Shown: piece by piece, positions 53,902 through 64,000 of the stretch
Position numbering within the stretch: the first letter of the stretch is position 1
Layout: the number at the start of each line of letters is the position of its first letter
Assembly: GCF_035222485.1 (NCBI RefSeq)
Contig: NC_085921.1
Span: 1,302,001-1,366,000, forward strand
DNA: 64,000 nucleotides
Reading direction: 5' to 3'
From: Podospora pseudoanserina
Lineage: Eukaryota; Ascomycota; Sordariomycetes; Sordariales; Podosporaceae
Translations under genes and position numbers: made by a program
The notes under the pieces: model-generated
What the model was told of the DNA's origin: nothing
Database searches by the model: none
Seen by the model: only the letters and a program-made list of their open reading frames with translations

Positions 53902-55780
53902 TTATACTTCCTCCGCCCCCTCCCCATCCTCCCCCATCCTCCCACCCCTCTTCCCAAACACGTTCCAAAACCTCAACGTCTCGTCCCCCGCCCCCGTGAC
54001 CACCACCCTCCCGTCCGGGCTCATAGCCAGGTACAGCACCCGATAAGTGTGCCCCGTCAAACTCGCCACCTGCGTCATGCTCGGGTACTTCCACACCACA
54101 ATCTGGTTCTGGCTGTACCCATGCGTCGAGACAATCTCGTTCGAGTTCTTGCTCCACGCCAAGTTGCAAACCTGGCTCCCCGTGTCAATCTCATTGACAA
54201 CGGTCCCCCTCACCGTATCGTGGAAAATGATCCGGCGGTCGGCCGTACCGCCACCGGAAGCCAACAGTCCACGTTGGTGAGGGCTCCAAGCAATCGCCTT
54301 CACCGCGGCGGTGTGGTCCGAAAATTTCCACAGTGGCGAATCCGAGAGCTTATCCCAGACCATTAGTTTGTTGTCGTTCCCTCCACTCGCCAGCTGCCCA
54401 TCCTCGCAGTTCCATTTTAGTCCGCACACTTCCTGCTTGTGCCCGACTAGCTTCCTCATCCACGGATCTGGGGCTCGCACATCACGGTGGTATATGGACC
54501 GATCCCGCGAGCCAGAGGTGAGGATGTGCGTGTTCCAGGCCAGAGCACCCACACGGTTAGTGTGGCCTACCATAGTCCTCAACCTTCGCTGCCGCTCCGC
54601 ATCCCAGATTTGCACTAGGCCCTTTCCAGTTCCGATGGCAATGTGTGTGCCCTTTTGTATCCACGACACGCTCGTAACGGTGTCGTCTTCTAACATGCAG
54701 AGCTTGTTGACGCGACTGGTCTGGGCGTTCCACATGTACACGCTCGATCCCAGGCCGACGCCTAATACATTTGCGTTGCCCCAGTCAACGAGGTTGAGGT
54801 AAAAGTCATCTGCGAGCTCGGGAGCATCCAACACCTTATACGGAACCTTGCTCACGGCACGCGGTTGTCGCCGTGGGCTGAGGAGCAGTTGCTGACTCCC
54901 ATATCTCACTGGCGATAAGCTGTACACTTCGGACCGGGTGTCCAAGTTGGGCCCGTGTCGACTTTGTGGCGTCCTTGAAGGTGTTGGATGGCCTGCAATG
55001 CTGTGACGAGGCGACATGTAGGAGAACAGATTCTTGTGTGGTGTGGATGGTGTCAAATTTGATGGCAAAGATGATGGTGGTGGCCCGTTTGGTGGGGTGT
55101 GTGATCTGGTGGCATGGCCATGGGAGAGCCTGTTGTGCTCTGGTGACATGGAAGGCGGTGACACCTGTGGTATCGAATTCTCAAACAACTCTGTCCGCAG
55201 CAGGCGGGAGAATGTCCGATTTGCCTCCTCAGCTACATTCGAGGATTAGCTACATGGCACACCCAGTTGTGTTCACAGGACTCACTTCTCTGATAGTGAA
55301 GCTCCCCATGCGGGGTCCGCTTCTTTTGTCTTGACGGGGTCGCGGGCGACCCATCTTCATGCAAGAGACTGAAACTTGCCTGGAGGTCTTGGCCAGACCG
55401 CGTGGGAATAAAGCTATGAGCGACCAGTCAGCAACAAGAACAGATGAAAAAAAAGTCAAAAAATCAACATACCGGTCACCGTTGATCCTTTGCCGTTTCC
55501 TACTCGGACTAGCTCCAGGTGTGCTTTCTCGGTGCTGCCGACCGATTTCCCGCCGTAGCGCGTGGTCGACGGCATCCAGTCCAATGTCGGTGGATCTTGA
55601 ACTCGACCGTCCATTTCTCGAGCTTCCGGCATGCGACGGTTCCACCTTCAGACGTTCCCCTGGCGGGGGAGGCGTCGACAACCTTGCACTGGCGGCGGCC
55701 GAACTGTGTGACTCCTGGATTGGCCTCTTCATGGTGGGAGATAATGCAGCGCCGTTTGAAACGTCGCCGTTGATACCCAT
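53902..55780 (-). CDS. CDH1: APC/C activator Cdh1/Fzr1 (WD40)
   Basis: This activator delivers substrates to the anaphase-promoting complex in late mitosis and G1. Exons are 55780-55473, 55413-55286 and 55232-53902, with introns of 59 and 53 bp, giving 588 residues to the TAA. The C-box DRFIP spans the first intron at about 102-106. Further on are LLRTELFE and KVLDAPELADDFYLNLVDWG N, which favours Cdh1 over Cdc20 by sequence feel. Seven WD40 blades follow to FWNVFGKR. The family's essential C-terminal Ile-Arg is missing from this frame but is encoded 20-odd bases further (53876-53881, GVIR then TGA) in another frame, so the annotated end is probably wrong. Confidence 0.92.
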
Positions 55781-58559
55781 GCTTCTCTTGCTTTGATCCT
55801 CAGCGCCCCTTTTCCAAATTCACAGAAATTGATTGCCGCGCGGGTTTGGCGACAGGCGCGCTTTACATAGGCTGGATTGGAGTCGGACGAGAGGCGGGTG
55901 TGGTGAGAGGTGAAGTCGGAAGAGTCGGTCGCAGGACAAAGAACGCGCGATTGTTGCGGGACAGCGATGAAATGCGGGGCAAACAGTTTTCGCAAAAAGT
56001 GAATAGTTGCATAGACAGCTTTTGTGGAGCGAGCGATGGTATTGTTGTGCTGCTGTGGGAGAAGTCGCGATCTCGTCTCTTTGCTTGTCTTGGGGAACAA
56101 CAATCGCAAGGAGCGGCGGGGCGACTGGGCAACGGGAGCTCTCTTAATAGGAGACAACTGCGGGTTCTCGTGTCCGATAGACTCGAATAAGTGGCAGCGC
56201 CACAACCACAATCTCGCAAACTCTAAAGTCGACAGACAATCCTCTGCAAAGGTAGGGCTACCGGAATAATGCTAGGCATTCGTCAGGCCGTGAGGTTGGG
56301 AGGGATGGCGTCGACAGCTCGAGGTGTGTGTGGTGATGGAAGTTGGCGAAGCACAGAAGGCCAACCCTCTGAAGGCAGAGACGGAAGCCCTCTGAAGCGG
56401 GAGAGCGCGGGCAACAGGCGACGGGCGATAGTCGCGCTAAGCCGTTGATTAGCCGATTCCAAACAAGCGAGACCCTTGCTCGAATGCTCGAGGGGCACGG
56501 ACCATCCAAACACAGCAGTGACCTCGTGGGCTGCCTGTGGCTGTCTCTACGCTGTGAAACTTGGCGGCGCCTAAAACAACAACATCTCCAGCTTCCTCTC
56601 CTCCCTGGAACTGCCAGCCGACGCCAGGAATGCATACAGCTCACCCAAATCTTTACCGTCTTTTCCACATGGCCATTCACGTGCTTTCCTCTAAAAACAA
56701 GCCCCAGCCCTTGATTCCTCATTGTCTCCCCGTCCTATAGAACTTTTGGAAGCTCTCGTCTGGCATGTTGTCCCATGATGTAGGTAGACCCCACACTCAG
56801 CTACTAGGTCCTATTCATATCCTTCACATAGTCCGTGGAGGTTGGGATAGCAGTGGATGGCTATCAGTATCAACCTGGTCTGGTTTAGCAAGGTATGATT
56901 GTATGCTATCGTCAACGCAGCAGCACAACCCCTCATCTCGACCTCACACTTAACGGGTCCGAGTGCCCCCTCTGTGAGCGCACACTCAAATGATACCAAC
57001 CCCTCCCTATAATCTTTGCGGTGGTGGAGTGGGGCACTGGAGATGAGGTCTTCTGACGGTAAACACGGAGAGGGGAGGTACGGTGAGAGAAAATATTGTT
57101 GAGTCTTTCGCGATGACTGTTTTGCGTTTCTCTCTCGATTGGGCATGTTGTTGTTGTTGTTGTTGTTTCTGCCCAGCTTTCACGATGGGGGGATCCTCCG
57201 ACTGAGTGGCTAGAGGCCGTTCGCGGGAGGGGTGGGCCGACCACTCACAACCCCGCCTCCAAGCTTGGCCGACGTTGGACGTGTCGTGGACGGGCATCCG
57301 CGCGTCTGGTTCGTGTCGTGCTCATTAAACCCCTGCATCCATCTTGTTATCAAACCGTCAACACCATCGAGTGGATCGTTGTAAAGGGAGGTCGCAGACG
57401 GGCCAGGAGGGAGGTATGAACCGTTTGGTGTTCTGTTTGTTTCCAGTCGAGTGGGGCTAGGTATACTCTGGATGTTGTGCAGCCACTAAAACGGGAGTGT
57501 TCACATGTTATACAGTAAGACTGGACCTGATCGACGTCGCAGCATAGGCTTATACTTACTCTGTACCTTCTGCCGCTTGCTGCCAGGTCCCATGCGCCCA
57601 GAGATTCCGAGTCATCATCGTACATATAGAGATCCCGAAAAGAGGTTCTGTTGGCTGATGGGAGACGCAGCCCCTCCAGCGTTTCCATCGGTCAATTCCA
57701 TCTGCCGAGCAAGCGCTCTCGACGTTGTACCCGCATCCATGTACCCAGCCGTTGAACCTTATTTCGCTAGTGCCTGTCAAACAACTAGAATCGAGTCATT
57801 GGCTTTCGTTCTTGCCTCTTTTTCGCAAGAGAGAGAAGGGGCGTTCGTTCCGTTATCCAGGCAGATACATCTATCAGCTTGAGGTAGGTGGTTCAGCGGG
57901 AATGAGCACTGAGCATGGGATATTGGTCGTAATGAAACTGCCTGACTTTGTGCAACTGGCGATTTCCCTTCACGTGCGAGGCTGTGCCCAGCGAAACCAA
58001 TTCATTCTCATGTCGAGAGCAAGTAGGTTTGAACTAACCAACGTCAGTCAATTGAAACCGTCAACATGAAACGGCAGCTATATGCTGCTACGCTCTCTAG
58101 CCTGGGTGTGCCTTCAATAGCGATCGAGAGTTTAAGATTTTGATTAAAGACCAGTTCCAGCCGGTTGCCTTTACCCTGTGGCTCTGGCCCGGTTCGGCGG
58201 GCTTTACCATCTGGGCGGATTCAACGGTTGTTCTAAGAGTTTCATTACGAACAGCCCGACTGCCGACAGGACAGGGGACAGCATCTCGGAAGTCTCTCTC
58301 TCGCGATGTGCCGGAAATTCCACCCAGAAGCTCCTCTCAATTCTTGGCCACCTCGCGAGAATATACGGGCCCATTTCCGATGGCACCCGCCATCTCCAGG
58401 AAACAAACTTGGGCGCTTCCTTCTTTCCAGACACAACAATGATTCTCCAGACTTTGTGGGCAGCCTGGAAGGTTCAGTCCCATTCCCAGTAGGCTGAGGG
58501 GCCTAAACAGGTAAACATCCACACTCCTTATTTCGGTTTCTCTTCCATAATGTGGTTCC
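55781..58559. other. intergenic, no supported gene
   Basis: This holds the CDH1 promoter on the left and the region upstream of the RGS-LOV relic on the right. ORFs of 75-180 codons are present on both strands but none has motifs. There is a TTG/CAA repeat of about seven units near 57147-57167. Some of 58100-58550 might be the decayed 5' end of the RGS-LOV gene, but I cannot show it. Confidence 0.5.
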
Positions 58560-58599
58560 TAACCTGGCACAACCAGTCAAGAATGGGAGGCGGATTCAG

Positions 58600-60160
58600 G
58601 GCACATCGTATCTACCCAGTCTCATGTGTTTTCCTTGACACGAACAGACTCCTCGAAAACGAGCCTCAACACCAAACCCAGGTCGGCCTCGGTTGCATCG
58701 ACATACATGACGGATTCTGCGTCCATGTTGTTTCCTTTGCAAGAAAAGGGCCCAACAGAAACCGATGCTCTGGAACCACTCGAGGAGCGGTCAGATCTAT
58801 TATTCTCTGGGGAACAACTGGAGGTGATATTCAATGATCCCAACTTTTTGGCCTCTTTCACTGCCTTTGTGAGAACCTGGAGGCCAGCTTCGGTCCCCGT
58901 TATCGGTGTATTACTTTGATTTTCTCAAGGCCCTGAAAGTATTGAAATACTCGAATGCCGTTCTTGGTTCGCTCAAAAGATTGGAGGACCACGCTTTCAC
59001 TCAGGAGCCTTCCGCGCCAACAGTCAACTTGGTACTTCAAGAAAAGATGGACAGGGCATTCGAAGCACTGGTTCGCGAGGAACTACCGGCTTCAATCACC
59101 TGCCGCTGGATCCAGGCAGCGAGTTTGACCATCAGGAAAAGAGTGACTGGGACCCTACCTGAGCATCTCCAGCAGTTGTCTGAGGGCTTAGCAGAGGTGT
59201 TTTGTCTGATTGATCCATCACGAGAAGACAACCCAATTGTGTTTCCCTCTGGCGGTAATGGCACTTATCATCCCGTTTCCTCGGACTGATACACTGACTA
59301 GCTCTGACAAAATTCTACCCGAACGACTCAATACGGCGTCAAGCCCGTAATAGGCCGCAACTGCCGCCTTCTCCAAGGGCCGAAAACAAACCCTGCCAGT
59401 ATCTACAGGATCCGTGACAAGCTAGCAGCGGGCAAGGAGCATCACGAAACCATTCTCAACTACAGACGGAGGCGGCTTCCCGTTCATGAACCTCCTCATG
59501 TGCGCCCCGTTGCTCGACAGCCAAGGGGTAACGCGGTACAGGATTGGCGCCTAGATTCTGACAACAGCCCAGAAACCAACCCTTTTTCACCCCAGCTTCC
59601 CCTCCGTCACCTCGCTGAGGTGTTGACCGCCCTAGAAATCGAAATTGTCCGCAACCACGGCGGCGGCCGTCACTCCCCCGCCCACGAGGACGAAACACCC
59701 AACTGGGCCAAACCCGACGACAACCCCATCCCCCGACCCCCCTTCCAATCCCCCCTCTCAGCCGACATGGAAGAGCTGTCTGACCTGTCAGGGGGTAAGC
59801 TACGGGGATCTACTCCCACTGCCTCCTCCTCCGCCCCTACCCCTCCCTCCGCACTCTTTTCACGTCACTTTCCCTCCGTCTCCCAGGGATCCTCCAAACA
59901 CCTGTTCTCTCTCGCATTGGCGGGTCTGACAGGGTAAGGCAGGAGTTGGAGCAAAGGTTTAAGGAGGGGGGTGGTGTTGTCACGGCAAAGGTGAGGTGGT
60001 TGACGAGGTCAGCGGAGGGGAGGACGAGGTGGTACATTGTACGCCGTTGGTGGGGAGTAATGGGAGGGTGGGGGTTTGGATGGTGGTATTGTGGATGATC
60101 AGGAGATGGGGGTTGGGAATAGGGAAGGGAGGGGGAGGGTGGCGCCGGTGGTTGAGCCGG
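58600..60160 (+). pseudogene. decayed RGS-LOV photoreceptor gene
   Basis: Pieces of a fungal RGS-LOV protein appear in order on the plus strand but in changing frames. The RGS-like part starts with LFSGEQLEVIFNDPNFLASF and TAFVRTWRPASVPV to about 58903. It then continues one frame over with YYFDFLKALKVLKYSNAVLG and GTLPEHLQQLSEGLAEVFCL plus IDPSREDNPIVFPS. The LOV core GRNCRLLQGPKTNP, with the flavin-adduct Cys at 59362-59364, follows in another frame, then PFMNLLMCAPLLDSQG. Post-LOV IEIVRNHGG, SRIGGSDRVRQELEQRF, KVRWLTRSAEGRTRWYIV and VGSNGRVGVWMVV run to about 60100. At least six frame breaks and a TAG after RYRIGA make an active gene unlikely. A possible 47-bp intron (59254-59300) may survive. 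Confidence 0.8.
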
Positions 60161-60852
60161 GGGTTTTGAGGGGATGACAACAAGAGGTGAGAGGGGGGGG
60201 TGGGAGGGGGGGTATGATGCGATTGGTTTGGCGAATTTGAGTCATTTGGATTTGAGTTTGCCGCCTGGTCATCATGGGGAGAATGGGGGGATATCACGGG
60301 GAGGTGAGATGGGTGGGGCTGAGGGGTGTTGTTGTCATGATGGGACTGTCATGTTTTGTAGGAGGTGAGGGGTTGAGTCAGTCTCTTTGGAGGCTTGGGA
60401 TGAAATGATATCAATGTGTTCAAGGTAGGATTTGAATTTAACTGAGAAAAACATCTTTGTCAATGAGGTTCTGAAACGGTATATGCGTTTACAAAAGGAT
60501 AGTGTAGCAGTGTATGCACAGTTGGTGATTGGTCCAGATATTTTCAGTAAGACGAGTGAGCAGTGGTTAGGTGTTTACCAAACGACCGACATTCAAGGGT
60601 TTATTTCATATCCAATCATGTCAGCAAGATCTAACAACCCTACCCCCAGCCATATAGTCTGCAGACAATCATGTGTTTGTAATGATTTGTATAGTCTCTC
60701 CCCATCACATGTTAAAAAACCATTCGAACTCCCAGTCCAGCTAGAAAGCCCAACCCATCCCATTCCTGACCCCATAGCCTGACCTTGAACGCCCTACCAA
60801 CCTTGTCCAACCATTTACCCTTTACAAAAGAAATTTCATGATGAGAGAAAAA
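60161..60852. other. spacer after RGS-LOV relic
   Basis: The first part is G-rich and may contain the last remains of the RGS-LOV C-terminus (GGYDAIGLANLSHLDLSLPP near 60211-60270). No intact gene is seen. Confidence 0.45.
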
Positions 60853-61969
60853 CTACCAAATATCACTCCCCCTCCCAATCTCAATCTCGGCATAATATCT
60901 ATTCCCCCTTTGCTGCTGTGCCAACTGCTGTGCCGGCTGAGACGATGATCCGCCCGAGAAGCGTTTTCTTCTGCTCTTCTTCCCCTGTTCGTGTGGTGGT
61001 AACCCCCCCGAGCTGGGCTGCGATCCTCCCCCTGAACCAGACAACGACCTCTCCCTAAAAGTCCGTTTATCTTGGTGGTGGTAGTGGTGATGCTGGTGGT
61101 AATACTGGATGTCGCTCTCCTCGTAGCTTTCCATTTCTTTGGGGTGGGTATTGTCGTCTTCACCTGATGAGGAATCATCGTCGTAGATTTGATCGTGGGG
61201 GTTGCGAATCCTCTTGGGTTTGGGGTGCTTTTGCGGGGGAGAGGGGAGGTTAGGAGGGGGTTGGTAGTGGGAGGGAAATGCCAAGGGGCCGGAGATGGTG
61301 GCGTTTTGTTTTCCGGGGAGGGGGTTGGAGTTGGAGGTGGAGAGGAGCAGTTTGGGGGGTTGTTTACGGGTTGGCGGCAAGGAGGGGGAGGTGGTGTTGA
61401 GGTTTAAAGGGGAGGGGCGTTGGGATCGGGGGTTGGTTTTCGGGTTCTTGGGGGAAGGTGAAATGAGGAAGGGGTTCCTGTTGAGGAGGGTTGGACGGTG
61501 GTGTTGGTTGGGGAGAAGAATTGCTTGATACTGGCATGCCGCGGACCATGGCCCTGGGGATGTAGGCTGGGTGAGTGGGCATTGCGCCGCCGGGTCCGGA
61601 GCTGGAGTTGGTGCTTAGCGGGGAGAAAGGGTAGGCGGCCTTTTCGGGGGAGTAGCTGTAAGAGCTGCTGGCTTTGTGATGTTGGTGTTGTTGTTGTTGT
61701 TGTTGTTGTTGGGGGCTATGGATTTTGTAGTCGAGTGTATATGACACCGCGGGGATGGCACCACCGCGGGAGACATCCTCCTCGGAGTCGGTTCGGTAGA
61801 GGTCGTCTTCTCGGTCATATTGGCGGTTTCGTCTCCAGTAGAGAACGAAGAGGCCGGCCGCGCCGATAAAGATGGCTCCGGATCCGCAGGCGATTCCTGC
61901 TATGGCTCCAGGAGTGAGGCTGGTACTGGGCTCGGCGTCCCGTTGCCGGATATGGGACGCCATATTCAT
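60853..61969 (-). CDS. single-pass membrane protein, frame break near 61370-61430
   Basis: The first frame (61969-61364) starts MNMASHIRQRDAEPSTSLTP and has one membrane span, GAIAGIACGSGAIFIGAAGL FVLYWRRNRQ, at about 20-50. A cytosolic low-complexity tail with poly-Gln and Pro follows. It stops at TAA, while a second frame shifted by one base goes on through LPPTRKQPPKLLLSTSNSN to GNRYYAEIEIGRGSDIW and a stop at 60853. The two frames match in composition and have no GT/AG pair between them for an intron. I read this as one gene of about 370 residues with a one-base frame error, either in the assembly or real. The type Ia-like topology and extracellular tip of only ~18 residues suggest a small receptor-like or cell-wall sensor protein, but function is unknown. 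Confidence 0.65.
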
Positions 61970-64000
61970 AGACTAAACTGCTCGTGATCAAGCAGCCTGT
62001 TCTATTCGTAGAGGCAACTAACTCAACTCTCCTTCACCCGGCAGTCCCAAAATAGAGGACATAGGATCGGGAATATATCAAGCGTGAATCCTGCAAGAGA
62101 GAAGAAGAAAGCAAGGCTTGAAAAGAAAAGCAGCCACTGGGCTGGACATGGTTAGTATACCTCACTTGAGATGGTGGGGAAGATGGCCAATACAGATTAC
62201 CTAGCCCTGCTCATGCAGTTGGTCTTTGCTCGCCACCGATTGTAGGCCTGGTCGGTAGCACAGCACAATTACTTGACAGTGAATAAACACCAGAAAGTAG
62301 CACCGTCCAACTTACACGCAGGCGACTGGCCATCCACAGACCTTACAGCGGTTCCATCCCTCAACATGAGCCAGAGAGAAGCTCGCTGAACATGCCATCT
62401 CTGACCCTGTTCTTCATCCTGAATTGCTCACCTTTTGCTTGGATTGTACCCAGATGAGACCTCACACTCGACGCACTGGGTCGTTGGCAGCCTCGAGGAC
62501 CTCGCTCGGAAAGCCGTGTCGTCCGTCTATCGGGCTTGGGCCAGGGCGACAACCCAATCACGGCAAGCACAGGGAGGAGGAAACCGACAGGCAGTGTGGG
62601 AGGGTCGATGCAACCACCGACTAGCCAATGGCGCCACGGTCAGATTTGTTTCACGGGCGCGTAAAACTGCTGACGGATAGTCCCGGACAATGCTGAATGG
62701 CCAGACAAGCGAAACATTTCTTGTCGTCCTGCGAGGATCTACCGGTGTTTTTCCCCAGGCTCGAAGAAGAGGGAGGGTAGCCGTCGGACCTGACAGTCCA
62801 ATGACAGCCAGTGGAAGCCAGAGCTGGGGAGAGAGAGCGAGGTTGACCAACGGAGAGAGATGGTTGAGTGGTACTGGGAAACAAGCTTCCAAACTGTTGA
62901 GCTGAACTTCACGTCTTCTCCCGCGGAAAATCATCCCATGTTGTTGGACTCGTTGAACGGCCGAGAAGAGCTAGGAAGAGGAGCAAGAGAGCTAGCAACG
63001 GGAGGCATCGCTTGGCTTTGCCCAAGACAAAGCTTGGCAGGTGTGTACACCCCCGGTGATCACCAACCTTATCGTACGCTAGGCATTTTCCAATCTTTTT
63101 CCCACCAGGGGCATATTTTGATGCAGGACATTCACCCACCCACTCACAAGACCCGAAGCAAACAACATCAGGACCAACAGCATAAAGCAATATAGTACTC
63201 ATTCCCAGCGACGTGGGTTGAATATGGCCGGTCCCTACCAGGATTCTCCGCATGACAAAATGAAAATGGAGGGGCAGGTGATATCGACTGGAGTGTGATG
63301 ATCGCTTCGCCCAGCAGCAGAGAGGTGGCCCTCCGGCGCTTGGAACCGCCGTGCCGGGTCCGCGCAGTTCTCCCGACGGGAGAGGATTGCCGAAACCGTT
63401 CAGAGGCGCACCCGTCCTGGAAGAGAGGGCCACCACCACGAGAACGCCATGCGGCCGCCGTCGGTCTTGTCGAGAACATTAACGACACACCGAATGTTGA
63501 AAAGATCACCTGGCAGACTCCCAACTGTTGAAGGTTGCCACTTGGCTAGATGATAGCCGCTGGAAGGGAAGCTGACGGACCATGGTTTTGGAGGAGCAAT
63601 TCTTCTCCCGTAGGTCTAGAACCTGAAGCTGCCACCGATCATCATGCCAGATTCCAAGCCACCACTCTGAAAGGACCCTTGCAGCTGCACTCAGAGGTGT
63701 CAACACCGTGTGCGACGCCATCCAAGACCTGACTTTTTCTTCTCTGCCGAAGGAGAAAAGGGGATCAGCAGGTTTCCTGGTGGGGGATTCTATCTGCCAC
63801 AGACTGAGGAGCGCAGACTGAGTCAGTGATACTGCGCATCCGGACCTATAGCAAATTGATGCTGTGTTTCCTGCAGTGCAGTCAGCCTCCCAGCAATTTC
63901 GAGCATCTACTCCTATTGATGGCCGTTTGCTGTTCAGAAATGATCACCAGGTCTGTTGACTGCGGTCCTTATACGACTACAGATAGCAGCAAACTTGGTA
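61970..64000. other. intergenic, no supported gene
   Basis: Upstream region of the single-pass membrane protein, then about 1.9 kb with only motif-free ORFs of 60-176 codons on both strands. The window ends here without reaching a further recognisable gene. Confidence 0.5.

Noticed and set aside
1-64000. Transposons, LTR elements, secondary-metabolite cluster or other novel system
   Set aside because: No transposase, reverse transcriptase, terminal repeats, PKS/NRPS or defence-like genes were recognised; the recognised genes are housekeeping families of unrelated function.

Overview
This is a stretch of nuclear DNA from a filamentous ascomycete, most likely a sordariomycete of Neurospora/Podospora/Chaetomium type. 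The evidence is short spliceosomal introns (47-73 bp in most genes, one of 180 bp) with GTRNGT-like donors and CTAAC-like branch sites, an ornithine decarboxylase close to the Neurospora spe-1 product, a U6 snRNA gene, and fungus-specific families (2EXR, RGS-LOV, Gpc1). I recognise no transposon, virus-like element, CRISPR array or bacterial-type operon. Exon borders were placed by reading splice sites and restoring conserved protein motifs. No transcript data were available.

Layout. Positions 1-7345 hold no gene I can support apart from a tRNA-like sequence at 6469-6540. From 7.3 to 18.2 kb come a 2EXR protein (-), the NatB acetyltransferase Naa20 (-), an acidic protein of unknown function (+), a PRPP synthetase subunit (-), U6 snRNA (-) and ornithine decarboxylase (-). 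From 20.9 to 26.7 kb the mitochondrial presequence protease Cym1 (-) and a taxilin coiled-coil protein (+) diverge from a shared 0.94 kb spacer. From 27.9 to 39.6 kb are an unknown protein (+), a nitronate monooxygenase (+), a YheT/Eht1-type alpha/beta hydrolase (-), a second M16 metalloprotease (+) and a rhomboid protease (-). From 41.5 to 55.8 kb are a tiny basic ORF broken by an in-frame TAG, a small membrane protein (-), TFIIE alpha (+), cohesin SMC1 (-), the acyltransferase Gpc1 (+) and the APC/C activator Cdh1 (-). The last 8 kb carry a decayed RGS-LOV photoreceptor gene (+) and a single-pass membrane protein with a frame break (-), then 2 kb with nothing recognisable.

The genes are mostly unrelated housekeeping functions (transcription, splicing, cohesion, cell cycle, polyamine, nucleotide and lipid metabolism, proteolysis), so I infer no cluster or pathway. 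The most interesting signals are the RGS-LOV fossil at about 58.6-60.2 kb; a Cdh1 gene whose conserved Ile-Arg tail lies just past the stop in another frame; two further genes (TFIIE alpha, the 61 kb membrane protein) whose C-terminal coding continues out of frame near G/C runs; and a repeated pattern in which coding strands switch from C-rich to G-rich partway through a gene. The shared frame breaks could be assembly errors or real decay, and must be checked before any biological reading.
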